A DNA stretch of 64,000 bases from Paenibacillus donghaensis (lineage in GTDB: Bacteria; Bacillota; Bacilli; Paenibacillales; Paenibacillaceae): assembly GCF_002192415.1 (NCBI RefSeq), contig NZ_CP021780.1, forward strand, positions 1,550,001 through 1,614,000, read 5' to 3'. Under the pieces are notes generated by a model that worked only from the letters and a program-made list of their open reading frames with translations, did not search any database and was not told the DNA's origin. Shown here piece after piece: positions 44,800-54,437 of this stretch (its first letter is position 1; each line of letters starts with the position of its first letter). Made by a program: the position numbers and the translations under genes.

Positions 44800-46394
44800 C
44801 ATCGCTTCGTATTCTATTTCAGATGATGAAAGCTGATTATTTAGAAAGGGTCCGAAGATACAGTTTTTTGATTACAGTACTTGTATCCATTTTTATCGTG
44901 TTTAAATTTATACCTTCAAGTAATGAGAATTATTTAACCTTATCACTAAACAATATGCGCGGCATATATAACTCCGATTGGGTCGGCAGTGCAATAGCTA
45001 TATTAGCCTCCATGCTATTAAGTCTTCCAGCGTTCTTTCTAGTGAAAAATGCGATTGAACGAGATGTGCAGACGGGAGTGGGACAAATTATAGCAACGAC
45101 TCCGATTACAAGGTGGATGTACACCATGGGTAAAATGTGGAGTAACTTCGTTCTCTTGATGTCTATTGTTGCTGTATTAATTGTATCCGCCCTTGCCATG
45201 CAACTGATTAGAGGGGAGAGTTATACGGTTGAACTGCTGAAATTATCGCTTCCATTTTTGTATTCCACATTGCCAACTATGGCTTTGGTAGCTTCAATTG
45301 CAATTTTATTTGAATCGGTACCTTTGTTGCGTAAGGGATTGGGTAATTTAATTTATTTTGTGTTATGGATTATTTCGCTTAAATTTTCGACTACAGCCAT
45401 TCATTCAAGCCAGGATATATTGGGGATTTCTCCGATCCTTACCAGACTATCGAGTGAGGCCAATGCGGGGCTTCCTCATAGCAATGGCGGCCATGTCTCT
45501 GGGATGAGCCCGCTCAAGGGGGATTTATTAACATACGACTGGACAGGTGTACATTGGACTATGCAGATGTTTGTAGAACGTTATATTTGGTTAGCTGTGG
45601 CAGTAGTGATTGTAGCAGTGGCTTCAATCTTCTTTCATCGCTTTGATCTGACGCGTTCTTCCAAAATTAATAAAAAAGGTAAACCCAGTGAATTTAGAAA
45701 AGCAGAGCCGCACATTATCTCTGTGCATATGAATGATAGTGGAATAAAGTTAACTCCCTATACTAATGTACAGGGGCGATCCCATTACATCACGATATTA
45801 GTTATGGAGTTGCGTCTTATGCTCAAAGGGTTACGTTTTTGGTGGTACTTGATCGCATGGGTCTTGATCGTACTGGGGTTGTTGTTGCCAATGGAGTCTG
45901 TATTAAAATTTGTTGCACCCATTACTTGGGTTTGGCCTATTCTGATCTGGTCGGCAATGGGCACGAATGAAACGTATCACCGTACCCATCAATTAATGTT
46001 TACGGCCACGCATCCGATTCGGAATCAATTTATAGTATTGTGGCTAGCCGGAATTATCGTTGCTTATTTGACAGGCAGCGGGGCTATCATTCATTTTCTT
46101 ATCGCAGGTGAATGGGAAAGTCTAAAGGCGATGGCAGTAGGAGGATTATTTATCCCAACGTTAGCAGTAGCTTTAGGTGTATGGTCGGGAAATGGCAAGA
46201 TTTTTCAGGTGATATTTATGTTAATGTGGTATCTGGGTCCTCTGAACAAATTAGAAGTTATGGATTTCATGGGAGCCTCACAGCAATCTCTTGACCTAGG
46301 GTTATATCGGTATTACCTGCTAGCTACGGCTATTTTGCTAATGCTGGCTGTTATTGGAAGAATGCGGCAAGTGAAGATCGCAACCAAGTACTAA
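44796..46394 (+). CDS. ABC-2-type permease
   Basis: 532 aa from ATG 44796 (AGGAGG upstream, overlapping the ATPase stop). It has about twelve hydrophobic spans in two halves, each starting with a cytosolic amphipathic stretch, so it may be a fused permease pair. An extracellular loop lies near residues 205-260. Exporter function is inferred from the ABC-2 arrangement. Confidence 0.82.
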   Translation: MTSLRILFQMMKADYLERVRRYSFLITVLVSIFIVFKFIPSSNENYLTLSLNNMRGIYNSDWVGSAIAILASMLLSLPAFFLVKNAIERDVQTGVGQIIATTPITRWMYTMGKMWSNFVLLMSIVAVLIVSALAMQLIRGESYTVELLKLSLPFLYSTLPTMALVASIAILFESVPLLRKGLGNLIYFVLWIISLKFSTTAIHSSQDILGISPILTRLSSEANAGLPHSNGGHVSGMSPLKGDLLTYDWTGVHWTMQMFVERYIWLAVAVVIVAVASIFFHRFDLTRSSKINKKGKPSEFRKAEPHIISVHMNDSGIKLTPYTNVQGRSHYITILVMELRLMLKGLRFWWYLIAWVLIVLGLLLPMESVLKFVAPITWVWPILIWSAMGTNETYHRTHQLMFTATHPIRNQFIVLWLAGIIVAYLTGSGAIIHFLIAGEWESLKAMAVGGLFIPTLAVALGVWSGNGKIFQVIFMLMWYLGPLNKLEVMDFMGASQQSLDLGLYRYYLLATAILLMLAVIGRMRQVKIATKY

Positions 46395-46427
46395 CAGAAT
46401 TTAAGTAGGAGCTTCTTATCCACCGCA

Positions 46428-46475
46428 GAAAAAGCGATCACTCCCCGTTTGAACATTGGGGTTGATCGCCTTTGT
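46428..46475. terminator. Bidirectional terminator between ABC permease and tlp
   Basis: AAGCGATCACTCCCC pairs with GGGGTTGATCGCCTT with one mismatch; A/T runs lie on both sides. Confidence 0.8.
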
Positions 46476-46479
46476 TCAT

Positions 46480-46704
46480 CTATTCCTGGGAATGCGCTGC
46501 TTCGTCCTTAACTTCCTCGCGAAAGCCCTTAATACTGTCTCTACGCCGTTCATTCTTTTCTTCGATTTGGTTACGCTCTTCACTGCTGATTTCAGAAGAG
46601 AATTCGTCTAAATAATCCTCAGCTTCATTTAAGTTCCGAAGTGTATGCTGAATATTTTGCTGCAAATGCTCGACATTATCTGCCCGATTATCCGGTTTTG
46701 CCAT
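46480..46704 (-). CDS. tlp: Small acid-soluble spore protein Tlp
   Basis: 74 aa. It starts MAKPDNRADNVEHLQ and has the IEEKNERRRDSI segment and an acidic C-terminus, matching the Tlp family of Bacillus spores. Synthesised in the forespore, probably under sigma-G. AGGAGG lies upstream. Supports an endospore-forming host. Confidence 0.92.
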   Translation of the reverse strand: MAKPDNRADNVEHLQQNIQHTLRNLNEAEDYLDEFSSEISSEERNQIEEKNERRRDSIKGFREEVKDEAAHSQE

Positions 46705-46886
46705 TAGTGTATCGCCTCCTGGTAGTTGATGCGCCCGTTAAGAGCACTAACCAGTAGGTTGAGCGTTATCGGAGGATATTATGCATTGATGAGCACAGCT
46801 TCTTTCTATAGAGATTGTTAATATGAAAAGACTATGGCAGAATATATGAGAACTAACAATGATTGTAGAGGGAGGACGACTGTAAA

Positions 46887-47483
46887 ATGAAGCAACTTTT
46901 ACTCAAATATATGACTCGGCTGAGCTCCTTAAGCGAAGAAGAGCAGCACGTGATTCTGGATGAAATTCTTGTCGAAGAATACAGGAAAGGAACCGTTCTG
47001 CTTAGACAGGGAGCGGTTCCCGACAAATGCTATTTCGTCCTGAAGGGGTGTGTGCGGCAGCATGCAGTTGACGCCATGGGGCGGGAAATCACCTCCAACT
47101 TCTACACGGAGGAGCAGGCGATCTCCATCTTTAATGCACATAAGCCGGATAAATCGTCAGAGTACACCCTGACCTGTCTGGAGGACTGCGTAATGGTTGT
47201 CGGTCCGCTGGACAACGAGAGGGAAATGTACGCCAAATATACGCAGCTGGAAACCATGACACGCCGGATGATTGAGGAAAACTTCGGTCAGGTTCAAGAG
47301 GAGTTCGCCGCTTTTATTGCCTCTTCCCCCGAAGAGCGCTTGAAGACTCTGGTTCAAAAAAGACCCGGACTGCTCAGCCGGGTCCCCCAGCATCAGCTGG
47401 CGAGCTATCTCGGGATGACGCCGGAGTCGCTGAGCCGGATCAAGAAGCGGATTTATCGCGAATACGAGGAGCCGGGACTCTGA
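46887..47483 (+). CDS. Crp/Fnr-family transcriptional regulator
   Basis: 198 aa: an N-terminal cyclic-nucleotide-binding-type beta roll (about 15-115), a dimer helix (118-140) and a short C-terminal winged helix with HQLASYLGMTPESLSRIKKR. There are no clustered cysteines, so it is not an Fnr-type iron-sulfur sensor. Its 3' end overlaps the convergent DUF4386 gene by 44 bases. The pair recurs in Bacillales, suggesting that it regulates that neighbour. Confidence 0.87.
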   Translation: MKQLLLKYMTRLSSLSEEEQHVILDEILVEEYRKGTVLLRQGAVPDKCYFVLKGCVRQHAVDAMGREITSNFYTEEQAISIFNAHKPDKSSEYTLTCLEDCVMVVGPLDNEREMYAKYTQLETMTRRMIEENFGQVQEEFAAFIASSPEERLKTLVQKRPGLLSRVPQHQLASYLGMTPESLSRIKKRIYREYEEPGL

Positions 47484-48147
47484 ACAGCAGCCATATCCCA
47501 AGGCCCAGCTCTCCCGCGGTCATCGGCAGCATTAACACCCATTCAAGCACTTTAATGAGATCTTCATACTCGGGAACAAGGGTGCGGAACAGATGGATAA
47601 CGAAATAACCGGCCGCAGCCAGCAGCAACAGAACACTGATCATCTTCGGTATATTCCCCGATTTGAACGTCAGCAGGCCTATAATCAGCAGATGCCCCCC
47701 AAACAGAATCAAACCGACCGACCATATCGCTTCAAAGGCTCGAAGAAACAGCACAACCCCTGACTGCAGCTGATCAGACGTGAATCCGGAAAGCGCCTGG
47801 CCCTTGCTGTCTGTAAGAAGCGAGACGACAACCAGGCTGGAGACGGCAATCGCCAAAACCGCCGTATAGGATAGACGCAGCCATGCGCCCAACATAGACA
47901 GGCTCGGATGCACAGGCTTCAGAACCGTATATAATGCCCACGCGGCTACGATGTCACAGGCTATGATCAGAACCCATCCCAGAATTTCAGCTCTAAACAG
48001 CATGGGGGAAGACTTCAGGTTGCCAAAGGTAACGGCCGCGTCCCCCTCCACGACAAGACTTCCATGAATATATCCATACGAGAGCGAGGCGGCGACCGCC
48101 ATCAGAATGATTGAAATACCGGCAATTCGCGCCACTGTAGCAGACAT
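47440..48147 (-). CDS. DUF4386 membrane protein
   Basis: 235 aa from the second ATG (48147), which has GGAGG eight bases upstream. Six hydrophobic spans with charged caps; ATVARIAG opens the protein as usual for DUF4386. Function unknown. It converges on and overlaps the Crp/Fnr gene. Confidence 0.8.
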   Translation of the reverse strand: MSATVARIAGISIILMAVAASLSYGYIHGSLVVEGDAAVTFGNLKSSPMLFRAEILGWVLIIACDIVAAWALYTVLKPVHPSLSMLGAWLRLSYTAVLAIAVSSLVVVSLLTDSKGQALSGFTSDQLQSGVVLFLRAFEAIWSVGLILFGGHLLIIGLLTFKSGNIPKMISVLLLLAAAGYFVIHLFRTLVPEYEDLIKVLEWVLMLPMTAGELGLGIWLLFRVPAPRIRDKSAS

Positions 48148-48250
48148 CAACATTACCTCCTTCTATTGATTGGTGGTTACATTGTACTATACGGGCACAG
48201 GAGCTTCATTGATTTAAGTCAATGGTGAACCTCGCGGTGAAGATTAGTCA

Positions 48251-48390
48251 CGGTGAACCGTACCATAAATAGGGGCAAGTTTTTTGAAGAAAAACTCGCA
48301 GGAGCCTGTATTTACAGCATGAGGACCATGGGTTAGGGCTGGGTCACATTCCCATGAGAAAGCTGCGTACACATGCTCCTTCAGCTATCA
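48251..48390. repeat. Family C intergenic repeat, copy 1
   Basis: GGTGAACCGTACC, then AGGGGCAAGTTTTTTGAAG, CTCGCAGGAGCCTGTATT and TAGGGCTGGGTCAC in order. The same string of elements occurs at 50900-51060 and in part at 57918 and 59461. It precedes the GTPase leader. Confidence 0.75.
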
Positions 48391-48541
48391 TGAGCTAAAG
48401 GTTTGACAAACTTCTCTTATTCCAATAAAATCAGTACAAGAGATATGATCTTCACAAGAAGCGCATTCACGAAAACGCTGAGTGAAATCATAAACCAGTA
48501 CACATTCCTTAACTTACGAGGATTCCCTGTATGCGGCAATC

Positions 48542-48631
48542 ATGAGGTTTTACGATGATGCTGTGCATACTTGCACGGTTTTTCACTATGTAAACCTCCT
48601 TGTTGGAAGACATATCTCTATATTCCAATAA
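48542..48631 (+). CDS. Leader ORF before the large GTPase gene
   Basis: A 29-codon ORF starts at ATG 48542 and stops with a TAA that is fused to the GTPase ribosome site (TAAGGAGG). Its last ten codons lie in the hairpin that hides this site. A second, overlapping 12-codon frame (48555-48593) ends at the hairpin's 5' edge. Either could control opening of the hairpin by a translating or stalled ribosome. No strong ribosome site is seen, so translation is unproven. Confidence 0.45.
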   Translation: MRFYDDAVHTCTVFHYVNLLVGRHISIFQ

Positions 48632-48642
48632 GGAGGTTTTTT
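48592..48642 (+). promoter_or_regulatory. 17-bp hairpin sequestering the GTPase ribosome site
   Basis: AAACCTCCTT (48592-48601) pairs with AAGGAGGTTT (48630-48639), then a G-U pair, then TTGGAA with TTCCAA (48603-48608 with 48623-48628). The 3' arm contains AAGGAGG, and six Ts (48637-48642) follow, so the same structure could terminate transcription. Confidence 0.75.
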
Positions 48643-48645
48643 ACT

Positions 48646-50814
48646 ATGAAAAGAAAAAAGTTTGCTAGTCTTATGCCGAGAGAGGCTTTGAAGCGCAGTA
48701 AGTCAGCACCAACAATTGTGGTCATTGGACCATCGACATCTGGCAAGAGTACCTTGGTTTATGTGTTGGTGAATCATAGAATAATTGGGTTTATCACTGT
48801 GGGAATCGGAGACAAGAGCCAAACCACAATCATTCCTTGCAACTTTGCATTCGATGAGCGTATTGAAAAAGATGAGCATTTTGCCATGCGTATTAGGATC
48901 AAAGATTTTTCGGCAAAGGATGTACATATCGAAATTCTTGAACAGCTGGCAAAACTATTTGCGAGTAACGAACTGTCTACAGAGGACACTTTGGATTCCA
49001 TTGATGTTGAGTGGTTCCAGAATATTCTGGAACCGAAAGATGCAGCCTATCATTTAGGGAAGATGGAAAAGCAGATTTCCATTGAGGATTTTAAAGAATC
49101 AATTGCTGATGTCTTATGTGCAATTGAGAATGCAGAGCCATCGTTCTCAGAACGTGTAAAGGTAAAGAAGAAGGAACTGGCTCAGCAGAAAGTAAAAATA
49201 TCCGAAATTAGAAGAATGGTTTTTGAGGATATTTGGGGGAGTATTTCTGATGACTTATTAGCTAGATATTTTAAGTGGCTTGATTATATAGGAGAGAATA
49301 TTACCAATAATTTGAATCTATTATTAGGTGAAGATAACTCACTTGGAGGAATACATGATTACAGTGCAAATGAAGACGATATCTTTATGTATGGTGGAAC
49401 AATTCTTCAAACACTATTTGATCCGTTCGAACCATTCAGCTTAATTGTTGAGGATATTACCTTGGCTTGCAGACCAAGAACAGAGATAATAACTAGGTCA
49501 GATGAAAACATTCCACTGAGATTTTGTTTACGTGATACCATGGGACTTACTCAGATCGGAATGGATAGTAACTCCATTAAAGATGCATTGGACATTGCAT
49601 TAAATTGTAGTCCTGATAGTATTTTGTTGCTGATGAATCTTGAAGAACGTGATGATGTCATTGCAGAAAGTTGTGATGCAATTGCAGAGAAACTTTCTAA
49701 AGCTACTAAACTGGATGTTCCAGTTAATGTTATATTCACAAAGGCTGATCGACTCATCGGAAACCTTGTTAATAAATCTAACAAAGAAACAGTTGTACTT
49801 AAGCAAGATGATTATGACGCAACTATTCTCGGTGCAATTGATAATATGGAGGAAAATATCAGGGGATATTTAACTAAACTTCCGCAGAAAAATGGAATGT
49901 GGCTATCATTAAGATATTTGGATGAGGGGATTGACCCCATACAACGTGCACTAAAAAATCAGGGCAGTGATAAGTTTGAACGTTTTACACCAACTGGATT
50001 ATATCAGAATATAGATGAAATAATTCGTGAAACACAAAAACGGATTCTACCTGAAGGTATTGAAACCCCGCTCTTTGTTACTGCTATTGATGCGGATGCT
50101 CCAGCTGTAGAGATGAAGGTTGAAGGCAAAATGATTTCTAATATTTTCAATTCAATACAAAATGTCCTTACTGAGGACAATTCCGTCGTGAATGGATATA
50201 CCATAACAACAAAATATACTCTTAGTGGGAGAAGTGTCGTTGCATATTATAATAAGTTGCAAAGGGGTCAAGGTCATACGACTAGAGCTAATGTCTACGG
50301 TAACTTTAGCATCAATATGAAAGCTATGTTGAACAAAATTCTATGTAACGAAATCCCTGATTTTCTTACACTTTATGAATCACAGGTTATTGGTACGGTA
50401 GTCGATAATCTTATAGATATAGAATTGGAGCATTTGGTTCAAGAATTTGATAAGAATCAACACTATAAAGACCTTGCATTCTGCGATATAAATCCTGCAC
50501 TCATAAGTAAGTGGTCTGATAAACAAAGAAATACTCAGATTTTACATCAAGCTATACGCCAATACTTTAGTTCTAGTGAGAAGTATTATATGGTTATGGA
50601 TAAAGTAGCTTTTAATTTATCATATGGCAATGAACAAATCAGGAAAATTATTGATGGGGTTTATCAAAAGCCTATCAGCTATGACCAAACCATGCGAGAG
50701 ATGCAAGACACCTTTAAAAAAATATTTGCAACTCAAGCTTTTTCAGCTATTATTGCCAAAGAGATTGGCGACGCTATGACCGATCTTATAAACAAGATGA
50801 TTATTTTAGTATAA
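48646..50814 (+). CDS. Large dynamin-like/GTPase-domain protein
   Basis: 722 aa from ATG 48646, nine bases after AAGGAGG. The G1 P-loop is GPSTSGKST near residue 30, G3 is RDTMG near 300, and G4 is FTKAD near 365. About 230 residues, partly coiled-coil (SERVKVKKKELAQQKVK), separate G1 from G3, an insertion in the switch region. The C-terminal 300 residues are helical with no clear membrane span. Codon use is AT-rich compared with the core genes, suggesting transfer. No close family recognised; large GTPases of this kind occur in phage defence and membrane remodelling. Confidence 0.75.
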   Translation: MKRKKFASLMPREALKRSKSAPTIVVIGPSTSGKSTLVYVLVNHRIIGFITVGIGDKSQTTIIPCNFAFDERIEKDEHFAMRIRIKDFSAKDVHIEILEQLAKLFASNELSTEDTLDSIDVEWFQNILEPKDAAYHLGKMEKQISIEDFKESIADVLCAIENAEPSFSERVKVKKKELAQQKVKISEIRRMVFEDIWGSISDDLLARYFKWLDYIGENITNNLNLLLGEDNSLGGIHDYSANEDDIFMYGGTILQTLFDPFEPFSLIVEDITLACRPRTEIITRSDENIPLRFCLRDTMGLTQIGMDSNSIKDALDIALNCSPDSILLLMNLEERDDVIAESCDAIAEKLSKATKLDVPVNVIFTKADRLIGNLVNKSNKETVVLKQDDYDATILGAIDNMEENIRGYLTKLPQKNGMWLSLRYLDEGIDPIQRALKNQGSDKFERFTPTGLYQNIDEIIRETQKRILPEGIETPLFVTAIDADAPAVEMKVEGKMISNIFNSIQNVLTEDNSVVNGYTITTKYTLSGRSVVAYYNKLQRGQGHTTRANVYGNFSINMKAMLNKILCNEIPDFLTLYESQVIGTVVDNLIDIELEHLVQEFDKNQHYKDLAFCDINPALISKWSDKQRNTQILHQAIRQYFSSSEKYYMVMDKVAFNLSYGNEQIRKIIDGVYQKPISYDQTMREMQDTFKKIFATQAFSAIIAKEIGDAMTDLINKMIILV

Positions 50815-50837
50815 TATGAAATAAGAGAGCATCCCAA

Positions 50838-50871
50838 GAAGCCCGAGCAGAATGACAATGCTCGGGCTTTT
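50838..50871 (+). terminator. Terminator after the GTPase gene
   Basis: AGCCCGAGC/GCTCGGGCT stem followed by TTTTC. Confidence 0.85.
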
Positions 50872-50899
50872 CGTATTATTTTAATCTTATGTGATGTTC

Positions 50900-51060
50900 G
50901 GTAAACCGTATATGAGTAGGGGCAAGTTTTTGAAGAAAAGCTCGCAGGAGCCTGTATTAACATCATCCAAACCGTAGGAGTGGGGTAGGTCACTCTCTAT
51001 GAAAAACAATGTGTAAACAGGCTTATGCGAGCTTTTTTATTGTGCTATATAATGATTGGG
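50900..51060. repeat. Family C intergenic repeat, copy 2
   Basis: TAAACCGTATATGAGTAGG, GGCAAGTTTTTGAAGAAAAG, CTCGCAGGAGCCTGTATT and GGGGTAGGTCACTCTCTAT, ending TTATTGTGCTATATAATGAT. It closely matches copy 1 at its start and the copy at 59461 at its end. With copy 1 it brackets the GTPase gene. Confidence 0.8.
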
Positions 51061-51071
51061 TTTGAGTGTGG

Positions 51072-51167
51072 ATGTTTAATTCCTATAATCGTGTATTAGC
51101 AGAAGCTTCTCAGGTAGTTATTGAAGGAGGCAGAGAAAGCGATATTCGATTTACAATATCAGACTAG
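51072..51167 (+). pseudogene. Short ORF, possible gene remnant
   Basis: 31 codons (MFNSYNRVLAEAS to FTISD) with no ribosome site. Coding-like in composition, but no family recognised. Lies in the 50.8-51.3 kb gap just after repeat C. Confidence 0.25.
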
Positions 51168-51176
51168 TATAATACT

Positions 51177-51302
51177 ATGAATTTAGAAGAATATTACATA
51201 GATTCAAGAGATACTCATCCCAAACCATCTGTCTTAATAGTTAGACACAGTGGTAAAACTCATTCGGGAAAACCAAAGAGGCAGGAAATAAAAAAACACT
51301 AA
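51177..51302 (+). pseudogene. Short ORF, possible gene remnant
   Basis: 41 codons (MNLEEYYIDSRDTH to RQEIKKH), basic at the C-terminus, with no close ribosome site; it ends inside the terminator shared with the next gene. Could be a small peptide gene or a relic. Confidence 0.25.
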
Positions 51303-51320
51303 GAATCAACTTAGTGTTTT
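51293..51320. terminator. Bidirectional hairpin after the alpha/beta hydrolase
   Basis: AAAACACTAAG pairs with CTTAGTGTTTT, with A/T runs on both sides. Confidence 0.8.
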
Positions 51321-51340
51321 TCGATATACAAAGGAAAGTC

Positions 51341-52192
51341 TCAATTGCCCTCAAGAATCCACTTGCTTAGCTCTTTGTCAAAGGTTCGAGGTTCTTCAAA
51401 CATCGGATTGTGACCACTATGCTCAAAGATCACTTTTTTTACGTGCTCATAGGTCTCATCAACAGAATTCCAAAGTGAAACAGGCGCTACCAAATAATCA
51501 TACCTGCCTAAACCGATAAATACTGGTTTGTTGAATTTAGCGAGTGATTGTATAAGATTCAGTTCTCCGAATGCTTCTCCCCACAGATGATCGATAATTG
51601 GCATATTCGTATATACATCTTCCCACATGTAAGCTGCGTCAAATGTATAGTCATAAAAGCTTTGGGCTCCCATCCGTATACACATGTGAACGAATCGTCG
51701 TTCAGGATCTTTCTGAATGTCACTTTCTAACAAAGCAGTATCCATCTCGAACTGTCTTTTTCTCTCTGGACTTGCTGTCTCATTAAAAAATGCAAAACTT
51801 TGACGCTGTCTTTCTTTGCTATTTGTAGGTGCTGAATTCAATAAGACAACTTTTTGGACATGGTGGGGATATTTTTTAGCATATTCTAAAGCCATGAAAG
51901 CATGTCCTGAATGCCCTAATAGGATGAAATTTGTTAAGTTAAGATCCTGCCTTGCCGTCTCTATATCATCTAATACTTTGTCCAATCTATAATCTTCGGG
52001 TTGCAGAGTTCGGGGTGGTTTCACAAATCCTCTATGATCAAGGAAAATAAACTGGAATGTATCATATAAATTTTCTGAGAATAGTTGAGGGTAATAAACG
52101 CTGCTGCCTATCACCAAAATAGGTATCCCAGTTCCTTTTACACTATAATTCAGTTCAAATCCATCGCTATTTATATTAAGGTATTTATTCAA
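51341..52192 (-). CDS. Alpha/beta-fold hydrolase
   Basis: 283 aa from a TTG start with AGAGG upstream. The nucleophile elbow is GHSGHAF near residue 95, the oxyanion strand FLDHRGF lies near 50, and the catalytic His is in HSGHNPMF near 260. Resembles proline iminopeptidase/haloperoxidase-type hydrolases; substrate unknown. Cytosolic. Confidence 0.82.
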   Translation of the reverse strand: MNKYLNINSDGFELNYSVKGTGIPILVIGSSVYYPQLFSENLYDTFQFIFLDHRGFVKPPRTLQPEDYRLDKVLDDIETARQDLNLTNFILLGHSGHAFMALEYAKKYPHHVQKVVLLNSAPTNSKERQRQSFAFFNETASPERKRQFEMDTALLESDIQKDPERRFVHMCIRMGAQSFYDYTFDAAYMWEDVYTNMPIIDHLWGEAFGELNLIQSLAKFNKPVFIGLGRYDYLVAPVSLWNSVDETYEHVKKVIFEHSGHNPMFEEPRTFDKELSKWILEGN

Positions 52193-52382
52193 TGTAATCG
52201 TCCTCTTTTCTTTTTAATTTTAGACATCACTCCTTCCTTTTACGGATTCCATTACATTCTCCATGGAACGTTCTAACATTCTGATCACCTCAAATATTGT
52301 GACTTGTAATAAATATTATGTTAGCATACTTTAGTCGTTATAGCGTAAGGCTTTTGGTGGATAAACGATAGCAAGAAACGGA

Positions 52383-53291
52383 TCATTCACCACAATCCGG
52401 CAGATGGTTCGAGAACGTCTCTCTGGTTAAATTTATAAAGGCATCAATCGCGGGCGAGATCCATTTCTCTTCATGCCAGAACATTTGCGTTGCAAAGGAT
52501 ACGGCTGTCAAATCCCAGGGTAGCGGAATCAGTTCTCCCCGATTCACCTCTGCTGCTACAGCCATTTCAGGCAAAATGGCGATACCCATCCCCATTTTGG
52601 CACATTGCTTAATCGCCTCCGCACTATTAAACTCTAATTCTGTAATGCTTCCCATCGCCTTCTGGGAAAGACTCCGCTCAAAAAACATCCGATAGGAGCA
52701 CCCCTGCTCCGTTAGTAGGAAGGTCTCGCCATTAAAGTCCTCAACCGTCAAAGCTGTCTGCGAAGCAAGCCGATGCTCTGGTGCAACCAATAAATAGAAG
52801 GTCTCGTCAAGCACCTTTTCCCCACAAAGTCCTGCCTCTCCCTTGATCTCATCCAGCACAAAAATAATGTCTGCACTGCCTTCCCGCAAGCTTTGCTTCA
52901 GGTTTGGCTCCGAGAGCGGGCGAAACATCAACCGGACTCCCGGATAGCGCAAGCGAAATCGCTTAAGCACTGCCGGAATTCGGTACGTACACAAGGTATC
53001 ATCCGCACTTATAGTTAGCGTACCTGTCATTTCACCCGTTTGCTTGACGGCATGCTGCGCCTCTTCCAGGTCACTCAAAATGTGATCCACATAAGCCAGA
53101 AAGCTTCTGCCCGCATCGGTCAGCGCCACCTTTTTCCCCATTCGATCGACCAGCTTGACCCCAAGCTCATCCTCTAATGCTTTCATCTGCATCGTAATGG
53201 TTGAGGGGACGTAGTTCTGCGCTTCCGCTGCGCGGCTAAAATTGAGGGTAGAGGCCAGGGTATGAAACGTTTTAAGTTGACGCAATTCCAT
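52383..53291 (-). CDS. LysR-family transcriptional regulator
   Basis: 302 aa from ATG 53291, just after AAAGGAGG; the longer frame is rejected. It has a winged helix (residues 1-60, FHTLASTLNFSRAAEAQN) and a periplasmic-binding-type effector domain (90-295). It is transcribed divergently from the acyltransferase-like gene at 53427, the typical LysR arrangement, so it probably controls that gene and itself. Confidence 0.88.
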   Translation of the reverse strand: MELRQLKTFHTLASTLNFSRAAEAQNYVPSTITMQMKALEDELGVKLVDRMGKKVALTDAGRSFLAYVDHILSDLEEAQHAVKQTGEMTGTLTISADDTLCTYRIPAVLKRFRLRYPGVRLMFRPLSEPNLKQSLREGSADIIFVLDEIKGEAGLCGEKVLDETFYLLVAPEHRLASQTALTVEDFNGETFLLTEQGCSYRMFFERSLSQKAMGSITELEFNSAEAIKQCAKMGMGIAILPEMAVAAEVNRGELIPLPWDLTAVSFATQMFWHEEKWISPAIDAFINLTRETFSNHLPDCGE

Positions 53292-53426
53292 CGTACTGTC
53301 CTCCTTTTGTTCAAAAAAAATGAACGTTTTATTCAAAAACGTTTCTTTGACTTAACAATAGCATTGCCTTAAAGTGATGACAAGAAATTCATTGCCCACC
53401 TTTGAATACGGAGAGGAGAAGATTAC

Positions 53427-54437
53427 TTGAGAGATTATGAGATTTTTAAGCTTGGGGATATCACACTGCAATCCGGAGAAATACTTCCTCAAGCGTTTCT
53501 CGCCTACAAAACCTATGGGACGTTGAATGCAGCCAAAAATAATGTGATTGTTTATCCTACCTGGTTTGCAGGTCAGCATGCCGATAATGAATGGTTGATC
53601 GGACCGGATAAGGCATTGGATCCGAATAAGTATTTTATCATCGTACCGAATATGCTTGGCAACGGGTTGTCCTCATCACCGAGCAACACGCCCCCTCCTT
53701 ATGACCGGGCCAACTTTCCAGAGGTTACGATCTATGACAATGTGCGACTCCAGCATCAGCTAGTAACTCAGAAGTTCGGTATTAACAAAATTGCTTTAGT
53801 CGTCGGCTGGTCACTCGGGGCCGTACAAACCTTTCAATGGGGAGCAAGCTATCCTGATATGGTGGATCGGATCGCTCCATTCGGAGGAACGGCCAAGACC
53901 CGGCCACATGCGAAGGTTGTTTTTGAAGGACTTATCGCAGCCCTTCAGGCTGATTCTGCTTGGAAGCAAGGCTTTTATACCGAACAGCCCAAGGCAGGAT
54001 TAGCTGCAATGGGGCGGGTTTATGCCGCATGGGGGTTCTCTCAGGCTTATTATCTGGAGCAGCTATTTCAGCAGGAAGGTTACCTTACGCTCGAAGAGTA
54101 TCTCGTAGATTATTGGGATGAAGTATTCCTAACCTTCGATGCCAATGACCTGATTACCATGCTGCGTACAGGGATACATGGAGATATTAGCGCAAATCAA
54201 CGGTATCAAGGAGATTTTGAGCTTGCGCTAAGCAAGATAACATCTCGAGCGCTTGTCATGCCGGGGAGTACGGATCTTTTCTTTCCTCCTGAAGATAATG
54301 AGTATGAGACTCATCATATGCATAACGCAATCTTTCTCCCAATTGAGTCCAAATGGGGGCACTGTTCCGGGATTGGACAGCATGAACCAGATTCATTATT
54401 CATAGACACACAGCTAAAACAATTTTTACTGGAATAA
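53427..54437 (+). CDS. MetX-like alpha/beta hydrolase (homoserine O-acetyltransferase family)
   Basis: 336 aa from a TTG start with GGAGAGGAGA upstream. The nucleophile is VGWSLGAVQ near residue 130, the acidic residue is in PGSTDLFFPP near 288, and the His is in SKWGHCSG near 312. The fold is that of homoserine acetyltransferase, but the diagnostic Met-biosynthesis loops are weak, so a related esterase is possible. Divergent from the LysR regulator at 52383. Confidence 0.8.
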   Translation: MRDYEIFKLGDITLQSGEILPQAFLAYKTYGTLNAAKNNVIVYPTWFAGQHADNEWLIGPDKALDPNKYFIIVPNMLGNGLSSSPSNTPPPYDRANFPEVTIYDNVRLQHQLVTQKFGINKIALVVGWSLGAVQTFQWGASYPDMVDRIAPFGGTAKTRPHAKVVFEGLIAALQADSAWKQGFYTEQPKAGLAAMGRVYAAWGFSQAYYLEQLFQQEGYLTLEEYLVDYWDEVFLTFDANDLITMLRTGIHGDISANQRYQGDFELALSKITSRALVMPGSTDLFFPPEDNEYETHHMHNAIFLPIESKWGHCSGIGQHEPDSLFIDTQLKQFLLE

